Notes: generated from the letters alone by a model not told the origin. A DNA stretch of 64,000 nt from Paraburkholderia sprentiae WSM5005 (GCF_001865575.2 NZ_CP017561.2:496001-560000); one strand, 5' to 3'; positions 55,246 to 63,813 are shown, counted from the first letter of the stretch. Numbers and translations: made by a program.

Positions 55246-56970
55246 ATGAAGACCCGGCGACAGGCGCTCAAGACGTTCCTACTCGGCGGCCTGGCGGGGG
55301 CGAGTGCAAGCACGGCCGATCTGGGCATCGCGCGCGCGACCGGGCACGCGCTGCGCGAGCCCGACGCTTTCGCGAGTAGGGGTGACGGCGCGGGCGGCAT
55401 CGTGCGCGTCGCCGCGTCCGGGCCCGAGCGGGCCGCGTCGGAACCGGCTGCGCCGAGCTATCTGAAGACGCTCAGCGACATTGTCGCGGGCCAGGAGGTG
55501 AGCGTCGCGCGCTTCGTCGATCCGCGCAGGCTGGCGGCGATCCAGCGCGGCGCGTCGGGCTACGATTGCGGCGCCGAACTCAGGCAGGCGTTCGCGAGCG
55601 GTGCGCGCGGGCTTTATCTGCCGCGCGGCATCTGGCGTTATACCGGCGACCTGAGCACCGCGAACGGCTCGAAACTGCGCGGCGACGGCGGCGGCGAATA
55701 CGTCACGATCACCGACATCTCGATGGGTGCGACCGTGCTGGAGAGACAGGACACGGGCGGGCCGACGGCGGCGGCGCTGACGCTCGGCGACGCGGCGTTC
55801 GTCGAACATGTGCAGGTGCGGCCCGCGCATTACGACAAGGTCATCTATCACCTCGCCAACTATCCGGCGCACACCGGCAACACGGCGATCGGCATTCACT
55901 TCGGCACCTCGGCCGGGGCGCGCCGTTGCACGGCGATCGGTTTTTCGCGCGCCGGCTACGAGCTTGGTGTCACGTCGACGCTCGAGCGCTGCTACGCGTA
56001 TATGTGCGAGCGCGGCTTCTACGCGACCGAGCACACCGACGGCTCGCTGATCAATTGCATCGGCATGTTCTGCCACACGGCCGGCGCGGATATCGTCGAC
56101 AACTTCTGGCAGGTGATCGGCGGACGCTGGGAATGGAACGCGCGTCACGGCGTGATTCTGGGCGCGGAGTCGCTGATCGTCGGCTCGGTGTTCGATCGCA
56201 ACGGCTTTGCCGGCCTCTATATGAAGAGCGGCAACTGGGGCAAGGTGGTGAACGGCAATTACTTCTCGCGCAACGGTTGCGGCGGCGACGGCAAGATCGG
56301 CCGCTGGAAATTCTCGACGCGCGGCCATCCGTCGTACGTGGACGTGCCGCCCGGTCAGAGTTGTCACATCCAGATCGATTACCAGCAGGCGGCCACGATC
56401 GTCGGCAATCGCTACCGTCCCGGTCAGGATGACGAGAACGCCGGCTGTGACGGTCCGCAGTTCGTTTACGGCAGTTCGACCACGCCGGGCAGCACGCCGC
56501 TGAACGGCATCACGATTCAGGGCAATTTCGGCGATCGCGCGGGCGATTCGATCGTCGGTTACGCGAAGGCGTACCCCGGCGGCGGTGCGATTGCCGGCGG
56601 AAAGGATTCGAGCCTCGTGCACGCACTGAATCTAGGCGTCGGCTATGAGCGCGGCGGCATCGCGGCGGCGCTGCATAGCGGCGACCAGACGGTGTCGCCC
56701 GAAACGACGCGCATCTCGATCAACGTGCTGCGCTCGACCTCGGGTCGCGTGATGTTGCGTGCGGCCGCACACGGCCATGCGCTGCTCGCCGAAATCCTGT
56801 TCGCAACCGACGCAAGCGACGCCAACTACAAGACCGTGGTCAGCAATCTGATCGGCAATGCGGTGAAGAGCGCGGTGTTGAGCGCAAACAGCGAAGACGA
56901 TCGCTACAACAAGATCGACATCGCACTCAGTGAACCTTCTTTCGTGTCGTATTCTGTTTTTTCGACTTGA
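55246..56970 (+). CDS. Tat-exported right-handed beta-helix protein (pectate-lyase-like)
   Basis: A 574-residue protein with a twin-arginine signal (MKTRRQALKTFLLGGLAGAS). After an Ala-rich linker comes SYLKTLSDIVAGQEVSVARF, then VDPRRLAAIQRGASGYDCG, a block shared with the gene at 63814. The rest is a series of beta-helix coils (VLERQDTGG, HVQVRPAHYDKVIYHL, GFYATEHTDGSLINCIGMF, GVILGAESLIVGSVFDRNGF). Such proteins are polysaccharide lyases, hydrolases or epimerases. It most likely trims or modifies the exported polymer in the periplasm; catalytic residues cannot be named. Confidence 0.8.
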   Translation: MKTRRQALKTFLLGGLAGASASTADLGIARATGHALREPDAFASRGDGAGGIVRVAASGPERAASEPAAPSYLKTLSDIVAGQEVSVARFVDPRRLAAIQRGASGYDCGAELRQAFASGARGLYLPRGIWRYTGDLSTANGSKLRGDGGGEYVTITDISMGATVLERQDTGGPTAAALTLGDAAFVEHVQVRPAHYDKVIYHLANYPAHTGNTAIGIHFGTSAGARRCTAIGFSRAGYELGVTSTLERCYAYMCERGFYATEHTDGSLINCIGMFCHTAGADIVDNFWQVIGGRWEWNARHGVILGAESLIVGSVFDRNGFAGLYMKSGNWGKVVNGNYFSRNGCGGDGKIGRWKFSTRGHPSYVDVPPGQSCHIQIDYQQAATIVGNRYRPGQDDENAGCDGPQFVYGSSTTPGSTPLNGITIQGNFGDRAGDSIVGYAKAYPGGGAIAGGKDSSLVHALNLGVGYERGGIAAALHSGDQTVSPETTRISINVLRSTSGRVMLRAAAHGHALLAEILFATDASDANYKTVVSNLIGNAVKSAVLSANSEDDRYNKIDIALSEPSFVSYSVFST

Positions 56971-57005
56971 GTTGTTGTTAACCGCCTATTGCAAACAGGA
57001 CGAAA

Positions 57006-58295
57006 GTGTCGACGAGAAACGTCATCATCGCGCTGTATTCGGTGTACGCACTGAACTACGTGCTGCCGCTCGTTACGTTGCCGTATCTGTCGCACGTACT
57101 GGGGCCGGCCGGGTTGGGCGTGATCGGTTACGCGCAGTCGATCGCGCAGATTCTTCTCGTCGTCGTCGACTTCGGCTTCGGCCTGTCGAGCGCGCGCAAG
57201 GTGGCGGTGCACATCGACCAGCCGGAGGTGGTGAACCGTATCTACTGGTCGACCACGATCGGCCGCGCGGTTCTCGCGTTGCTGTGCTCGCTGGTGCTGG
57301 TCGGCTGGGCGTTCGCCGCGCATATGTCGCCGCAGGAACGCGGTGCGACGCTGCTCGGCTCGCTGGTGATCTGGGGCGGCGTGCTGACGCCCGGCTGCTT
57401 CTACGAGGGCACGCAGCGCCTGCCGGTGCTCGCCGGCACGCTGCTCGCCGCGCGCGTGGGTCTGCTGATTCCGCTCTTCCTGTTCGTGAAGACCCGCGAC
57501 GACGTGATGCTTGCGGCCGCGTTCCAATATGCGCCGACCTTCGTATGCGGCCTGGTCCTGACGGGCACGCTGATCTGGAAGCGCGAGATTCTGCTTACCG
57601 TGCGGGTCGGCTGGTCCGACGTGATGGCCGAGGCGAAAGAGGCGTATCACATCTTTCTCGGCTCGGCGCTCACCTCCGTCTACATGTACGCGAACGTGAT
57701 CATGTTGCGCATGATCAGCGGTCCGGGAGCCGTCGGCTATTACGTCGCGGCCGAGCGGCTCACCAACGCGCTACGCGCATGCACGGCGCCGGCCATCCAG
57801 GCGTTTTTCCCGAAGATCTGCGTCGCGTACGAACGCAACGACTTTGCCTATATCCATAAGGTCAACCGCGGCTTCATGCTCGCGTTCGCGGCGTCGGCGG
57901 TGCTGATTCTGGTCGGCTTCACGGTGCTCGGCGAATGGTTCGTCGGACGTTTTCTGGGCGAGGCGTTCGGCGAGACGTTCCGCATTTTGCGCATCCTCGT
58001 GTTCGTGCCGGCAATCGTCGGCATGACGACGACCCAGGTCATGCTGACGATCATCGCGTCGGGCAATCAGTCGTTGCTCAAGCGGATCTATGTCTACGGC
58101 GCACTGTTCCATCTGGTGCAGGCACCGATCAGCATCTACTTGTGGGGCGGTGTCGGCACGGCGTGCTCGGTGGCCGCGACCGAGCTGTTCATGCTGATCG
58201 GCGTGTACAACGTATCGAGCCGGATCAATCACGGACAGATCGCGGTGCGCGCGCAAAGGACGATCAAGCAGGAGATGGCGGCGGAGCGGGACTAG
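57006..58295 (+). CDS. wzx: Wzx-type polysaccharide flippase
   Basis: A 429-residue MATE/MOP-superfamily protein with about 12 membrane helices (ALNYVLPLVTLPYLSHVLGP, GPAGLGVIGYAQSIAQILLV, AGTLLAARVGLLIPLFLF, FRILRILVFVPAIVGMTTTQ). It moves the lipid-linked repeat unit across the inner membrane to the Wzy polymerase. The start codon is GTG at 57006 with AGGA six bases before. Last identifiable gene of the cluster before the AT-rich island. Confidence 0.9.
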   Translation: MSTRNVIIALYSVYALNYVLPLVTLPYLSHVLGPAGLGVIGYAQSIAQILLVVVDFGFGLSSARKVAVHIDQPEVVNRIYWSTTIGRAVLALLCSLVLVGWAFAAHMSPQERGATLLGSLVIWGGVLTPGCFYEGTQRLPVLAGTLLAARVGLLIPLFLFVKTRDDVMLAAAFQYAPTFVCGLVLTGTLIWKREILLTVRVGWSDVMAEAKEAYHIFLGSALTSVYMYANVIMLRMISGPGAVGYYVAAERLTNALRACTAPAIQAFFPKICVAYERNDFAYIHKVNRGFMLAFAASAVLILVGFTVLGEWFVGRFLGEAFGETFRILRILVFVPAIVGMTTTQVMLTIIASGNQSLLKRIYVYGALFHLVQAPISIYLWGGVGTACSVAATELFMLIGVYNVSSRINHGQIAVRAQRTIKQEMAAERD

Positions 58296-58344
58296 CGGCC
58301 TGGATGGATGGCGAGAGTGGAGGGCCACCACCCTGTAGGCGAAC

Positions 58345-58467
58345 CGAATCTGTGAGACTGGCTTACGCAAAATTCAATGACTTAGCCATCAATTTCGTCC
58401 CCGCGGCGTCTGGCGAGCACGCGAATTCGTGAGACTGGAGGGATCTCTGTCGCGAATAATGAGACTG
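58345..58467. repeat. three copies of CGAAT-N3/4-GAGACTG
   Basis: Copies begin at 58345, 58422 and 58453: CGAATCTGTGAGACTG, CGAATTCGTGAGACTG and CGAATAATGAGACTG. Multiple short terminal repeats of this kind are found at the ends of IS21-type elements, so this may be a remnant of one. It lies at the left edge of the AT-rich island. The 285-base gap 58296-58580 holds no gene. Confidence 0.55.
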
Positions 58468-58580
58468 CCCGGATGACCATCCGGCTGATCCCGGCCATCA
58501 AGGGACACTCGACGGCATTGCCTACATCGTCGACAATCTCGAGGGATTTCTTCAAATGACATCTGCCGGGAGTGTTAAAG

Positions 58581-59246
58581 ATGCAGTCTGCATGGACTCG
58601 TGTTGATGAATACATTGTCGATCGGCTTGTGCCTTCTGATTCTGCTTTGAAGAACGTCCTTTCCGCGAACACCGCTGCGAATCTGCCGCCGCATGATGTC
58701 GCGCCCAACCAAGGGAAACTGCTGCATATCTTCGCGCGCATGATTAGCGCGCGTCGCGTGCTCGAAATCGGGACCCTCGGTGGATATAGCACCATCTGGC
58801 TCGCTCGTGCATTGCCTGATGACGGCAAAGTCGTCACGCTTGAGGCAGATGCAGCACACGCCAAGGTGGCGCGATCAAATATCGAAATGGCCGGGCTTGC
58901 CAGCGTCGTGGAACTGCATGTTGCTCCGGCACTGGAGAGTCTCGCAAAGCTTCCTGCTGAAGACCCCTTTGATCTCATTTTTATTGACGCGGACAAACAG
59001 AATAATCCTGCATATCTTGGATGGGCACTCAGGCTGTCGCATTCCGGGACGGTCATCATCGGTGACAATGTCGTACGAGACGGAGCTATTACAGATGCTG
59101 ACAGCATGGACCCGCGGGTGCAGGGTGTTCGCGGCTTCTTCGATATGATCGCCGATGAACCTCGCCTGACCGCCACTGCTCTGCAAACGGTTGGTAGCAA
59201 AGGGTGGGACGGCTTCACGATTGCGATCGTGAACGACCAATTCTGA
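58581..59246 (+). CDS. SAM-dependent O-methyltransferase (caffeoyl-CoA type)
   Basis: A 221-residue class I methyltransferase of the OMT family 3 type. It has RVLEIGTLGGYSTIWLARAL (SAM site), VVTLEADAAHAKVARSNIEM, DPFDLIFIDADKQNNPAYLG (metal-binding Asp) and GTVIIGDNVVRDG. The substrates are probably catechols or similar hydroxylated small molecules. GGGAG precedes the ATG at 58581; a GTG at 58572 is also in frame. Base and codon use are clearly more AT-rich than in the polysaccharide genes, suggesting transfer. Confidence 0.88.
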   Translation: MQSAWTRVDEYIVDRLVPSDSALKNVLSANTAANLPPHDVAPNQGKLLHIFARMISARRVLEIGTLGGYSTIWLARALPDDGKVVTLEADAAHAKVARSNIEMAGLASVVELHVAPALESLAKLPAEDPFDLIFIDADKQNNPAYLGWALRLSHSGTVIIGDNVVRDGAITDADSMDPRVQGVRGFFDMIADEPRLTATALQTVGSKGWDGFTIAIVNDQF

Positions 59247-59370
59247 GGCATCTAGATAAGCGCGGCCGGGCAATTTATGCCGACCGCGTCAGGCTCTGTC
59301 CGGCCACTTTCAGGCGTTCACACTCGTCCCTCAGTTAGACTATTCACCCACCAAAAACCCGTGATTGAGC

Positions 59371-60063
59371 ATGTTGCTGCCGATGATTTTCCTGCCCGCC
59401 ATGCCCTGCGACGGAAGACTTTACGCCGATCAGCTTGACGGGCTAAAAGATCTCGTTTCACCCTCTGTCCAGGTGCTAGACCAAAAGACTTTCGGCGACA
59501 GTGCCGAAGCATTGTTAGCTTCGACATCCGGGAGCTTCATACTGGCGGGGACGGCCTATGGTGGATGCCTTGCAATGGAGGTACTGGCAAGGGCGCCTGA
59601 GCGAGTTAGCGGACTCTGGCTGATGAACTGTGAGCCAGGTACTCACCCGAACCCAAGCGTAGTCCGAGAGACCAGCCTCAGGATTCGTCGCGGCGAACAC
59701 GAAGATGTCATCGCAGAGTTTGCAAATAACGCGATCCCTGCTGACGACATAGCTTCACGAGCGGCCTTCATCCGCATGGCGCGTGATACTGGCGCCGACA
59801 CGTTCGCACGGCAGTCTGACGCAACGCTGACTCGCGCCGATCATTGGCAAACGCTGTCTACTGCCAGCAAGGTTCCAACGCTGCTGATATGGGGCGAGGC
59901 GGACCAGTTTGTTCCTGTCGAGGTCGGGACTCGCATCGCCAAGCTGATGCCACATGCCCGCTTTGAGTCGTTTCAGGGTTGCGGACACTTCCCGACACTA
60001 GAACGCCCAACTTTATGCACAAAGATAGCGCGCGATTGGCTGATGAGCTCGGTTATTTCTTGA
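59371..60063 (+). CDS. alpha/beta hydrolase-fold protein with nucleophile Ser replaced by Ala
   Basis: A 230-residue alpha/beta hydrolase. The acid and base are present (LLIWGEADQFVPVEVG and FQGCGHFPTLERP). The nucleophile elbow, normally G-x-S-x-G, reads FILAGTAYGGCLAME: GCC (Ala) stands where TCC or AGC (Ser) is expected. Serine hydrolysis is therefore not expected; an altered role or decay is possible. The rest of the frame is intact and family-like. Start at ATG 59371; a TTG lies two codons upstream. It sits 124 bases after the methyltransferase. Confidence 0.82.
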   Translation: MLLPMIFLPAMPCDGRLYADQLDGLKDLVSPSVQVLDQKTFGDSAEALLASTSGSFILAGTAYGGCLAMEVLARAPERVSGLWLMNCEPGTHPNPSVVRETSLRIRRGEHEDVIAEFANNAIPADDIASRAAFIRMARDTGADTFARQSDATLTRADHWQTLSTASKVPTLLIWGEADQFVPVEVGTRIAKLMPHARFESFQGCGHFPTLERPTLCTKIARDWLMSSVIS

Positions 60064-60120
60064 GACCTGTTGGGACCCGGTAGACCACGTTCGTCGCGGC
60101 GAGACGTTTGAGACGGTCGT

Positions 60121-60702
60121 TCAATTTTTTGAGGCCAACAGGAACGGGTCGACGGCCCACATTTCGCCGGCGCAGAGATGCGGCTGTGAAAGGGCGAGCC
60201 ACTCCCTGAGCGGTGTGAGACTTATTCCGGGTGAGACCGGACCACCGAAGGATTCGGAGACAAACGGCGCATCGTCCTCCGGGTGACGAACGACCTGAAC
60301 AATGTGCGTGATGCCTCGTGGACGAGGATGGTTACTCGCCCAGGCAGGCTCTCCCATTTTCAGCCCAATGGCGGCGCAACGCGGGAGGCTGATGGCAGTG
60401 ATCTCTTGCCCTTCAAGAATGAACTCCGTCCGGATCTCAATCTCGTGGATGATCCGATCTGACCACGTCTGCACAGCCTGCATGTCGGCGGCCCCGAACA
60501 CTGCGCGGCCAGCTCCGTCGTTTTCCGCTTGCATTGCTTTCGTGAGAAGCAATCCTGTCCGTCCCGAGCAGTCGATGACCGGAGGGCTCGCCGATAGTCC
60601 TTCGGCTTTCACGCCTCGCTGGTATCCGGCGCGACCTGTATAAAGCTGTACCAGTCGCCACATCGTCGTTTCGGCCGTTTCGAATATCATGGGCGAATTC
60701 AT
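60121..60702 (-). CDS. NlpC/P60-like cysteine-peptidase-fold protein
   Basis: A 193-residue protein. PPVIDCSGRTGLLLTKAM looks like the DCSG catalytic-Cys box of NlpC/P60 proteins, and GITHIVQVVRHPEDD gives a His at the expected distance, followed by FVSESFGGPVSPGISL. No signal peptide is seen, so a cytoplasmic or non-standard substrate is likely. The match is by motif only. It is convergent with the hydrolase gene; the start could be at 60702 or 60690. Confidence 0.55.
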   Translation of the reverse strand: MNSPMIFETAETTMWRLVQLYTGRAGYQRGVKAEGLSASPPVIDCSGRTGLLLTKAMQAENDGAGRAVFGAADMQAVQTWSDRIIHEIEIRTEFILEGQEITAISLPRCAAIGLKMGEPAWASNHPRPRGITHIVQVVRHPEDDAPFVSESFGGPVSPGISLTPLREWLALSQPHLCAGEMWAVDPFLLASKN

Positions 60703-60770
60703 TCCTGTCTCAGGATCAGTTATCCGTGGGAATTATGCACCGGCCGCCGCATGTGCATCGATTGATCGCT

Positions 60771-60905
60771 ATGGCTCAACTGGCACCGATCGCGATAGGC
60801 AAGGTGCGGCCAGGAAGAGACGGTCAACGACTTGTCCAGATCGTCGACAATCTGAACGTAAGCGTCAAACCGAGGCCGTCTGGACGACCAGAACTTGGCC
60901 GCTGA
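60771..60905 (+). CDS. short open frame in the gap before the HNH gene
   Basis: A 44-codon frame starting ATG (MAQLAPIAIGKVRPGRDGQR) and ending PSGRPELGR. Its codons are not obviously random, but no ribosome site, signal or known family is visible. It may be a fragment of a lost gene. The gap 60703-60963 holds nothing else I can support. Confidence 0.2.
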   Translation: MAQLAPIAIGKVRPGRDGQRLVQIVDNLNVSVKPRPSGRPELGR

Positions 60906-60963
60906 GAGCGCCCCAAGAAGCTAGCTCAACTCAGCGCCCCGGACCTAAAGGAGCTCTCGCAAG

Positions 60964-61866
60964 ATGTCCGTAAATGTGGAAGATCGAACTTCAGAAGTGA
61001 TGCTTGGAAAAGCAGCACTGCGGGCAAAAATATATGCCCCTGTCGGCCGCTGTATCTACTGCGGGTCAACCGAATGGTCTGCTCAACAGCCGCGGAAATT
61101 AGGTGACGAGCACATCATTCCAGAAGGCCTCGGCGGCGGACTTGTTCTGCCAGAGGCAAGCTGCCAGACCTGCGAAGCGGTCACAAGTGCAGTCGAGTTG
61201 GAATGGCTGCGAGGCGCCTACCATACGGCGCGGGTGCAAAAGGAACTCGGAAAGAAGAAGAAACGCCCGCCGAGATTCCTTCCATTGCAAGTCCACAGAG
61301 ATGGCAAGACTGTCTGGGAATCGATTTCGCTTGAAAAATACCCGGCCATGATTGTGACGTTGCTCTTCGATGAGCCAGAAATTCTCTCTGGCTGCATACC
61401 AGTAGATAAGGTCCTGTCTGGCGGCGTAGCAGTCGGAACTCTCCCAACCTTTGGACAGCTACTGAAGCCGTACCTGGATCAAGGAGCAGTCACATTTGTT
61501 CCGCCGCGAAGTAGTGCTACCAGCGTCCATCTAGGACGGATGTTGGCGAAAATAGCGCATTCCTACGCCGTGGCCGAACTTGGAATAACTGGCTTTACAT
61601 CATTTCTTATAGATATCATCTTGGGCACCGACACTCGCCATCTTTCCCACTATGTTGGCGGAACGAGGGACGTGCCGCCCCTGAGTGATAAAGGGTACGA
61701 AATAAAATTGACTACTGTTGAGTCAGTCGGACTTTTGCCGTACCTGGTCGTCAAAATTCGCCTCCTATCTGACGTGAATGGCATGCCTGAATATTGGGTG
61801 GTCGTGGGCGAGCGTGGGAGTGACGAACAATTCCGACATGATGACCCCGGTAATGTACAAAAATAA
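60964..61866 (+). CDS. HNH-type endonuclease-like protein
   Basis: A 300-residue protein with a zinc-type HNH layout: GRCIYCGSTEW, GDEHIIPEGLGGGL and ASCQTCEAVT (CxxC ... EHIIP ... CxxC), in which His of EHIIP would be the catalytic base. The C-terminal 180 residues form a separate domain with no motif I know (SSATSVHLGRMLAKIAHSYA is its most regular part). Such HNH proteins occur alone and in anti-phage or restriction loci. AAGGAG precedes the ATG at 60964. AT-rich codon use like its neighbours. Confidence 0.75.
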   Translation: MSVNVEDRTSEVMLGKAALRAKIYAPVGRCIYCGSTEWSAQQPRKLGDEHIIPEGLGGGLVLPEASCQTCEAVTSAVELEWLRGAYHTARVQKELGKKKKRPPRFLPLQVHRDGKTVWESISLEKYPAMIVTLLFDEPEILSGCIPVDKVLSGGVAVGTLPTFGQLLKPYLDQGAVTFVPPRSSATSVHLGRMLAKIAHSYAVAELGITGFTSFLIDIILGTDTRHLSHYVGGTRDVPPLSDKGYEIKLTTVESVGLLPYLVVKIRLLSDVNGMPEYWVVVGERGSDEQFRHDDPGNVQK

Positions 61867-62015
61867 CAAAATCGATGTCTGATTTTTTCTATGCTTTGAT
61901 CTTGACCGACCGCTTCGCGTCGCTTGCCCGATGATTGCGCTCCAAGGTTGGACCTTGTGGGCCAATTGCATGAAAATAGTATCGAAGAGCAGCATCCTTT
62001 ACGTCGGCAAATCGG

Positions 62016-63053
62016 ATGAAGAGAAACTTAACGATGACAAAAAACAAAAAGAGCGAGATGCCAGTCGATGCTGAAAGACTTATACAGGAAGTCCTTGCAG
62101 AAATAGGGTGGTCGGCGGATCCAGCTGAGGTGGCCCGCGGTGTACGTCGTTTGGATATTGGGTTGCCCGCCGAAGATGAGTTCTCCGTCGTCTGCGCATG
62201 GCTCGGCAAGTGCGAGTTGCTCCATAAGCTCGACCAGCAGCAGGTGCCCGTCGCATCCCGGGCGAAGTTCCAAGTGCCTGATCTTCTTGCCAAATTCACA
62301 ACGCAAACGAACAGGTCGCCGATGCTGATCGAGGTTAAGTCGAAGCAAAGCAATACGCTCTCATTCCGGCCCGACTATCTCGAACGACTTATCAACTACT
62401 CCGATCTAGTCGGGATGCCACTCTTGATCGCGTGGAAGTTTCACAGCTTGTGGATGTTGTTCGAGGCGAAGCATCTTCGGAAGGCAAACAAGAACTTCAA
62501 CATCACGTTAGGCACCGCAGGACAAGAAAATCTGCTCGGGATGCTCGCTGGAGACGTGGCGTATAAGATCGGTGCAGGCGCGGGAATTCATCTTCGGTTC
62601 CGTAAGGACAGTCTGATCAGCACGAAAAAGAGCGATGATGGTTGGATAGAACAGTGGAAAATGACTATCGATGATGTTGCTTTTAGTAACTATGACGGAA
62701 CACGTCTGACCAACCTCGACAGTGACGTTCAATCGCTTTTCACTGCATGGAACTTGGAAGACCATGAAGAGCATACAGAATCGCATATTTATCAGCGCTT
62801 TGTTGCTGGTCATGAGGGTATCCAGTTCGCTCACACGGCCTTGGTCAAGCTGCTCAACTGGGAGTCTCCGAACGATGATCGCCCTCACTGGCGTGGCCTG
62901 CTGAGGAAGGAACAGGTCGTCGCGAGCGTCGCAAATTTTTCTTCCGCTTTGAAAAGCGCCTTCCGGCAGAAGATCGTGTCGCACATATTTCATTTGCAAC
63001 CGCAGGCTGTGCCGGATTTCTTGCGTCTCGCAAAGAGGGGCGCGACGGAATGA
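62016..63053 (+). CDS. predicted PD-(D/E)XK nuclease-like protein
   Basis: A 345-residue soluble protein with a restriction-endonuclease-type core: FQVPDLLAKF, then about 14 residues on, SPMLIEVKSKQSN, i.e. P-D...E-V-K, preceded by a helix with EDEFSVVCAWLGKCE. This is the metal and catalytic signature of PD-(D/E)XK enzymes. The rest (WKFHSLWMLFEAKHLRKANK, GVLAG-like segments) is not recognised. Start at ATG 62016, or 62034 with a better GAAGAGA site. It lies 149 bases after the HNH gene on the same strand; the pair may be a two-nuclease defence module, but no methylase or ATPase is present. Confidence 0.65.
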   Translation: MKRNLTMTKNKKSEMPVDAERLIQEVLAEIGWSADPAEVARGVRRLDIGLPAEDEFSVVCAWLGKCELLHKLDQQQVPVASRAKFQVPDLLAKFTTQTNRSPMLIEVKSKQSNTLSFRPDYLERLINYSDLVGMPLLIAWKFHSLWMLFEAKHLRKANKNFNITLGTAGQENLLGMLAGDVAYKIGAGAGIHLRFRKDSLISTKKSDDGWIEQWKMTIDDVAFSNYDGTRLTNLDSDVQSLFTAWNLEDHEEHTESHIYQRFVAGHEGIQFAHTALVKLLNWESPNDDRPHWRGLLRKEQVVASVANFSSALKSAFRQKIVSHIFHLQPQAVPDFLRLAKRGATE

Positions 63054-63234
63054 CCGCTTCGGAGCGGTACGAATGGCGCTTACGGGTCGGTTTATGCCAA
63101 TTGCATATCGTGCGCCCCCCGAGCTGTTCTTCCCGCTGTTGCGTAAGGCGGTTGTCCGCCACAACTGGTCATTCGATAACGGTGCCGAGATCGTCAACAA
63201 TCGTCAGGCACATCTGAGATCACGCATCGTCTGC
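63054..63234. other. non-coding stretch before the IS66 relic
   Basis: GC-richer than the genes before it. It contains the phrase GAGATCGTCAACAATCGTCAGG, similar to GATCGTCGACAATCTG at 60839 and ATCGTCGACAATCTCGAGG at 58530, perhaps leftovers of one element. No open frame is convincing. Confidence 0.35.
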
Positions 63235-63472
63235 TGATTTCCTTGATGGCGGCGGCCAGCCCAGATGCGGGCACAACAGATTCACCAGCCTCCACTGCCG
63301 CCAGATGTCCTTCCTGGTATTACTTGCGCCACTCGCACACCTGGTTGGCGTTGACGCCGTGCCGATGCGCTGCGGCCGATACCATGCCCGGCTCCAGCGT
63401 TTCCTGCACGAAGGCCGTGTTTTCCTGTGTCGTGCGCCGAAGACGACGCTACGGCTCGCTCAGAATTTCCAT
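63235..63472 (-). pseudogene. IS66-family orf1 (TnpA) relic
   Basis: Reading the minus strand from ATG 63472 gives MEILSEP, a stop, then RRLRRTTQENTAFVQETLEP, GMVSAAAHRHGVNANQVCEW, RK, a second stop, then YQEGHLAAVEAGESVVPASG and LAAAIKEISRR. This is the helix-turn-helix and linker of IS66 orf1 proteins. The in-frame TAG at 63451 and TAA at 63322 and the absence of orf2 and the transposase show a decayed fragment. Confidence 0.75.
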
Positions 63473-63813
63473 GCTTGACAGTAGTAATTAAGCTTACTGA
63501 TAGGGACAAGATCATCCTTATTCCAAATCGAGAGTCCTTGTGTCCCGGCATGTGAAGCCGCTCTACGATCCACTTTCTCTTATCTCTTTCATAAACGTGA
63601 GCGCAGTGGGAAGCGCGCAAAAAATTCGAACAAGCCATGCAAAACGAATAAATTCGAAGAACGTCAGGCCATTGAAGAAATATTTGCTGCACTGCTGAGC
63701 TGCAGCGATGTAATCTGCCGATTCGCTGAATGTGCTGTTACAACAATACTCAGTAGCGCCGTCCCATGGTGGCATTCGCCACCGGTTTTTCTTTGCAAAA
63801 AAGGAGAAGTGCG
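63473..63813. other. AT-rich leader before the second beta-helix gene
   Basis: GGTGGC (63768-63773) and GCCACC (63778-63783) form a small stem followed by GGTTTTTC, a terminator-like hairpin just 30 bases before the TTG start at 63814. The rest is AT-rich with no gene I can support; a 70-codon minus-strand frame looks non-coding. It probably holds the promoter of the gene at 63814. Confidence 0.45.

Noticed and set aside
58581..60702. Methyltransferase, hydrolase and NlpC/P60-like gene as one biosynthetic operon
   Set aside because: The third gene is on the other strand and the spacings exceed 100 bases, so an operon is not supported.
63563..63775. A 70-codon minus-strand frame near the window end
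   Set aside because: It lies in the leader of the TTG-started gene, lacks a ribosome site and resembles no family.
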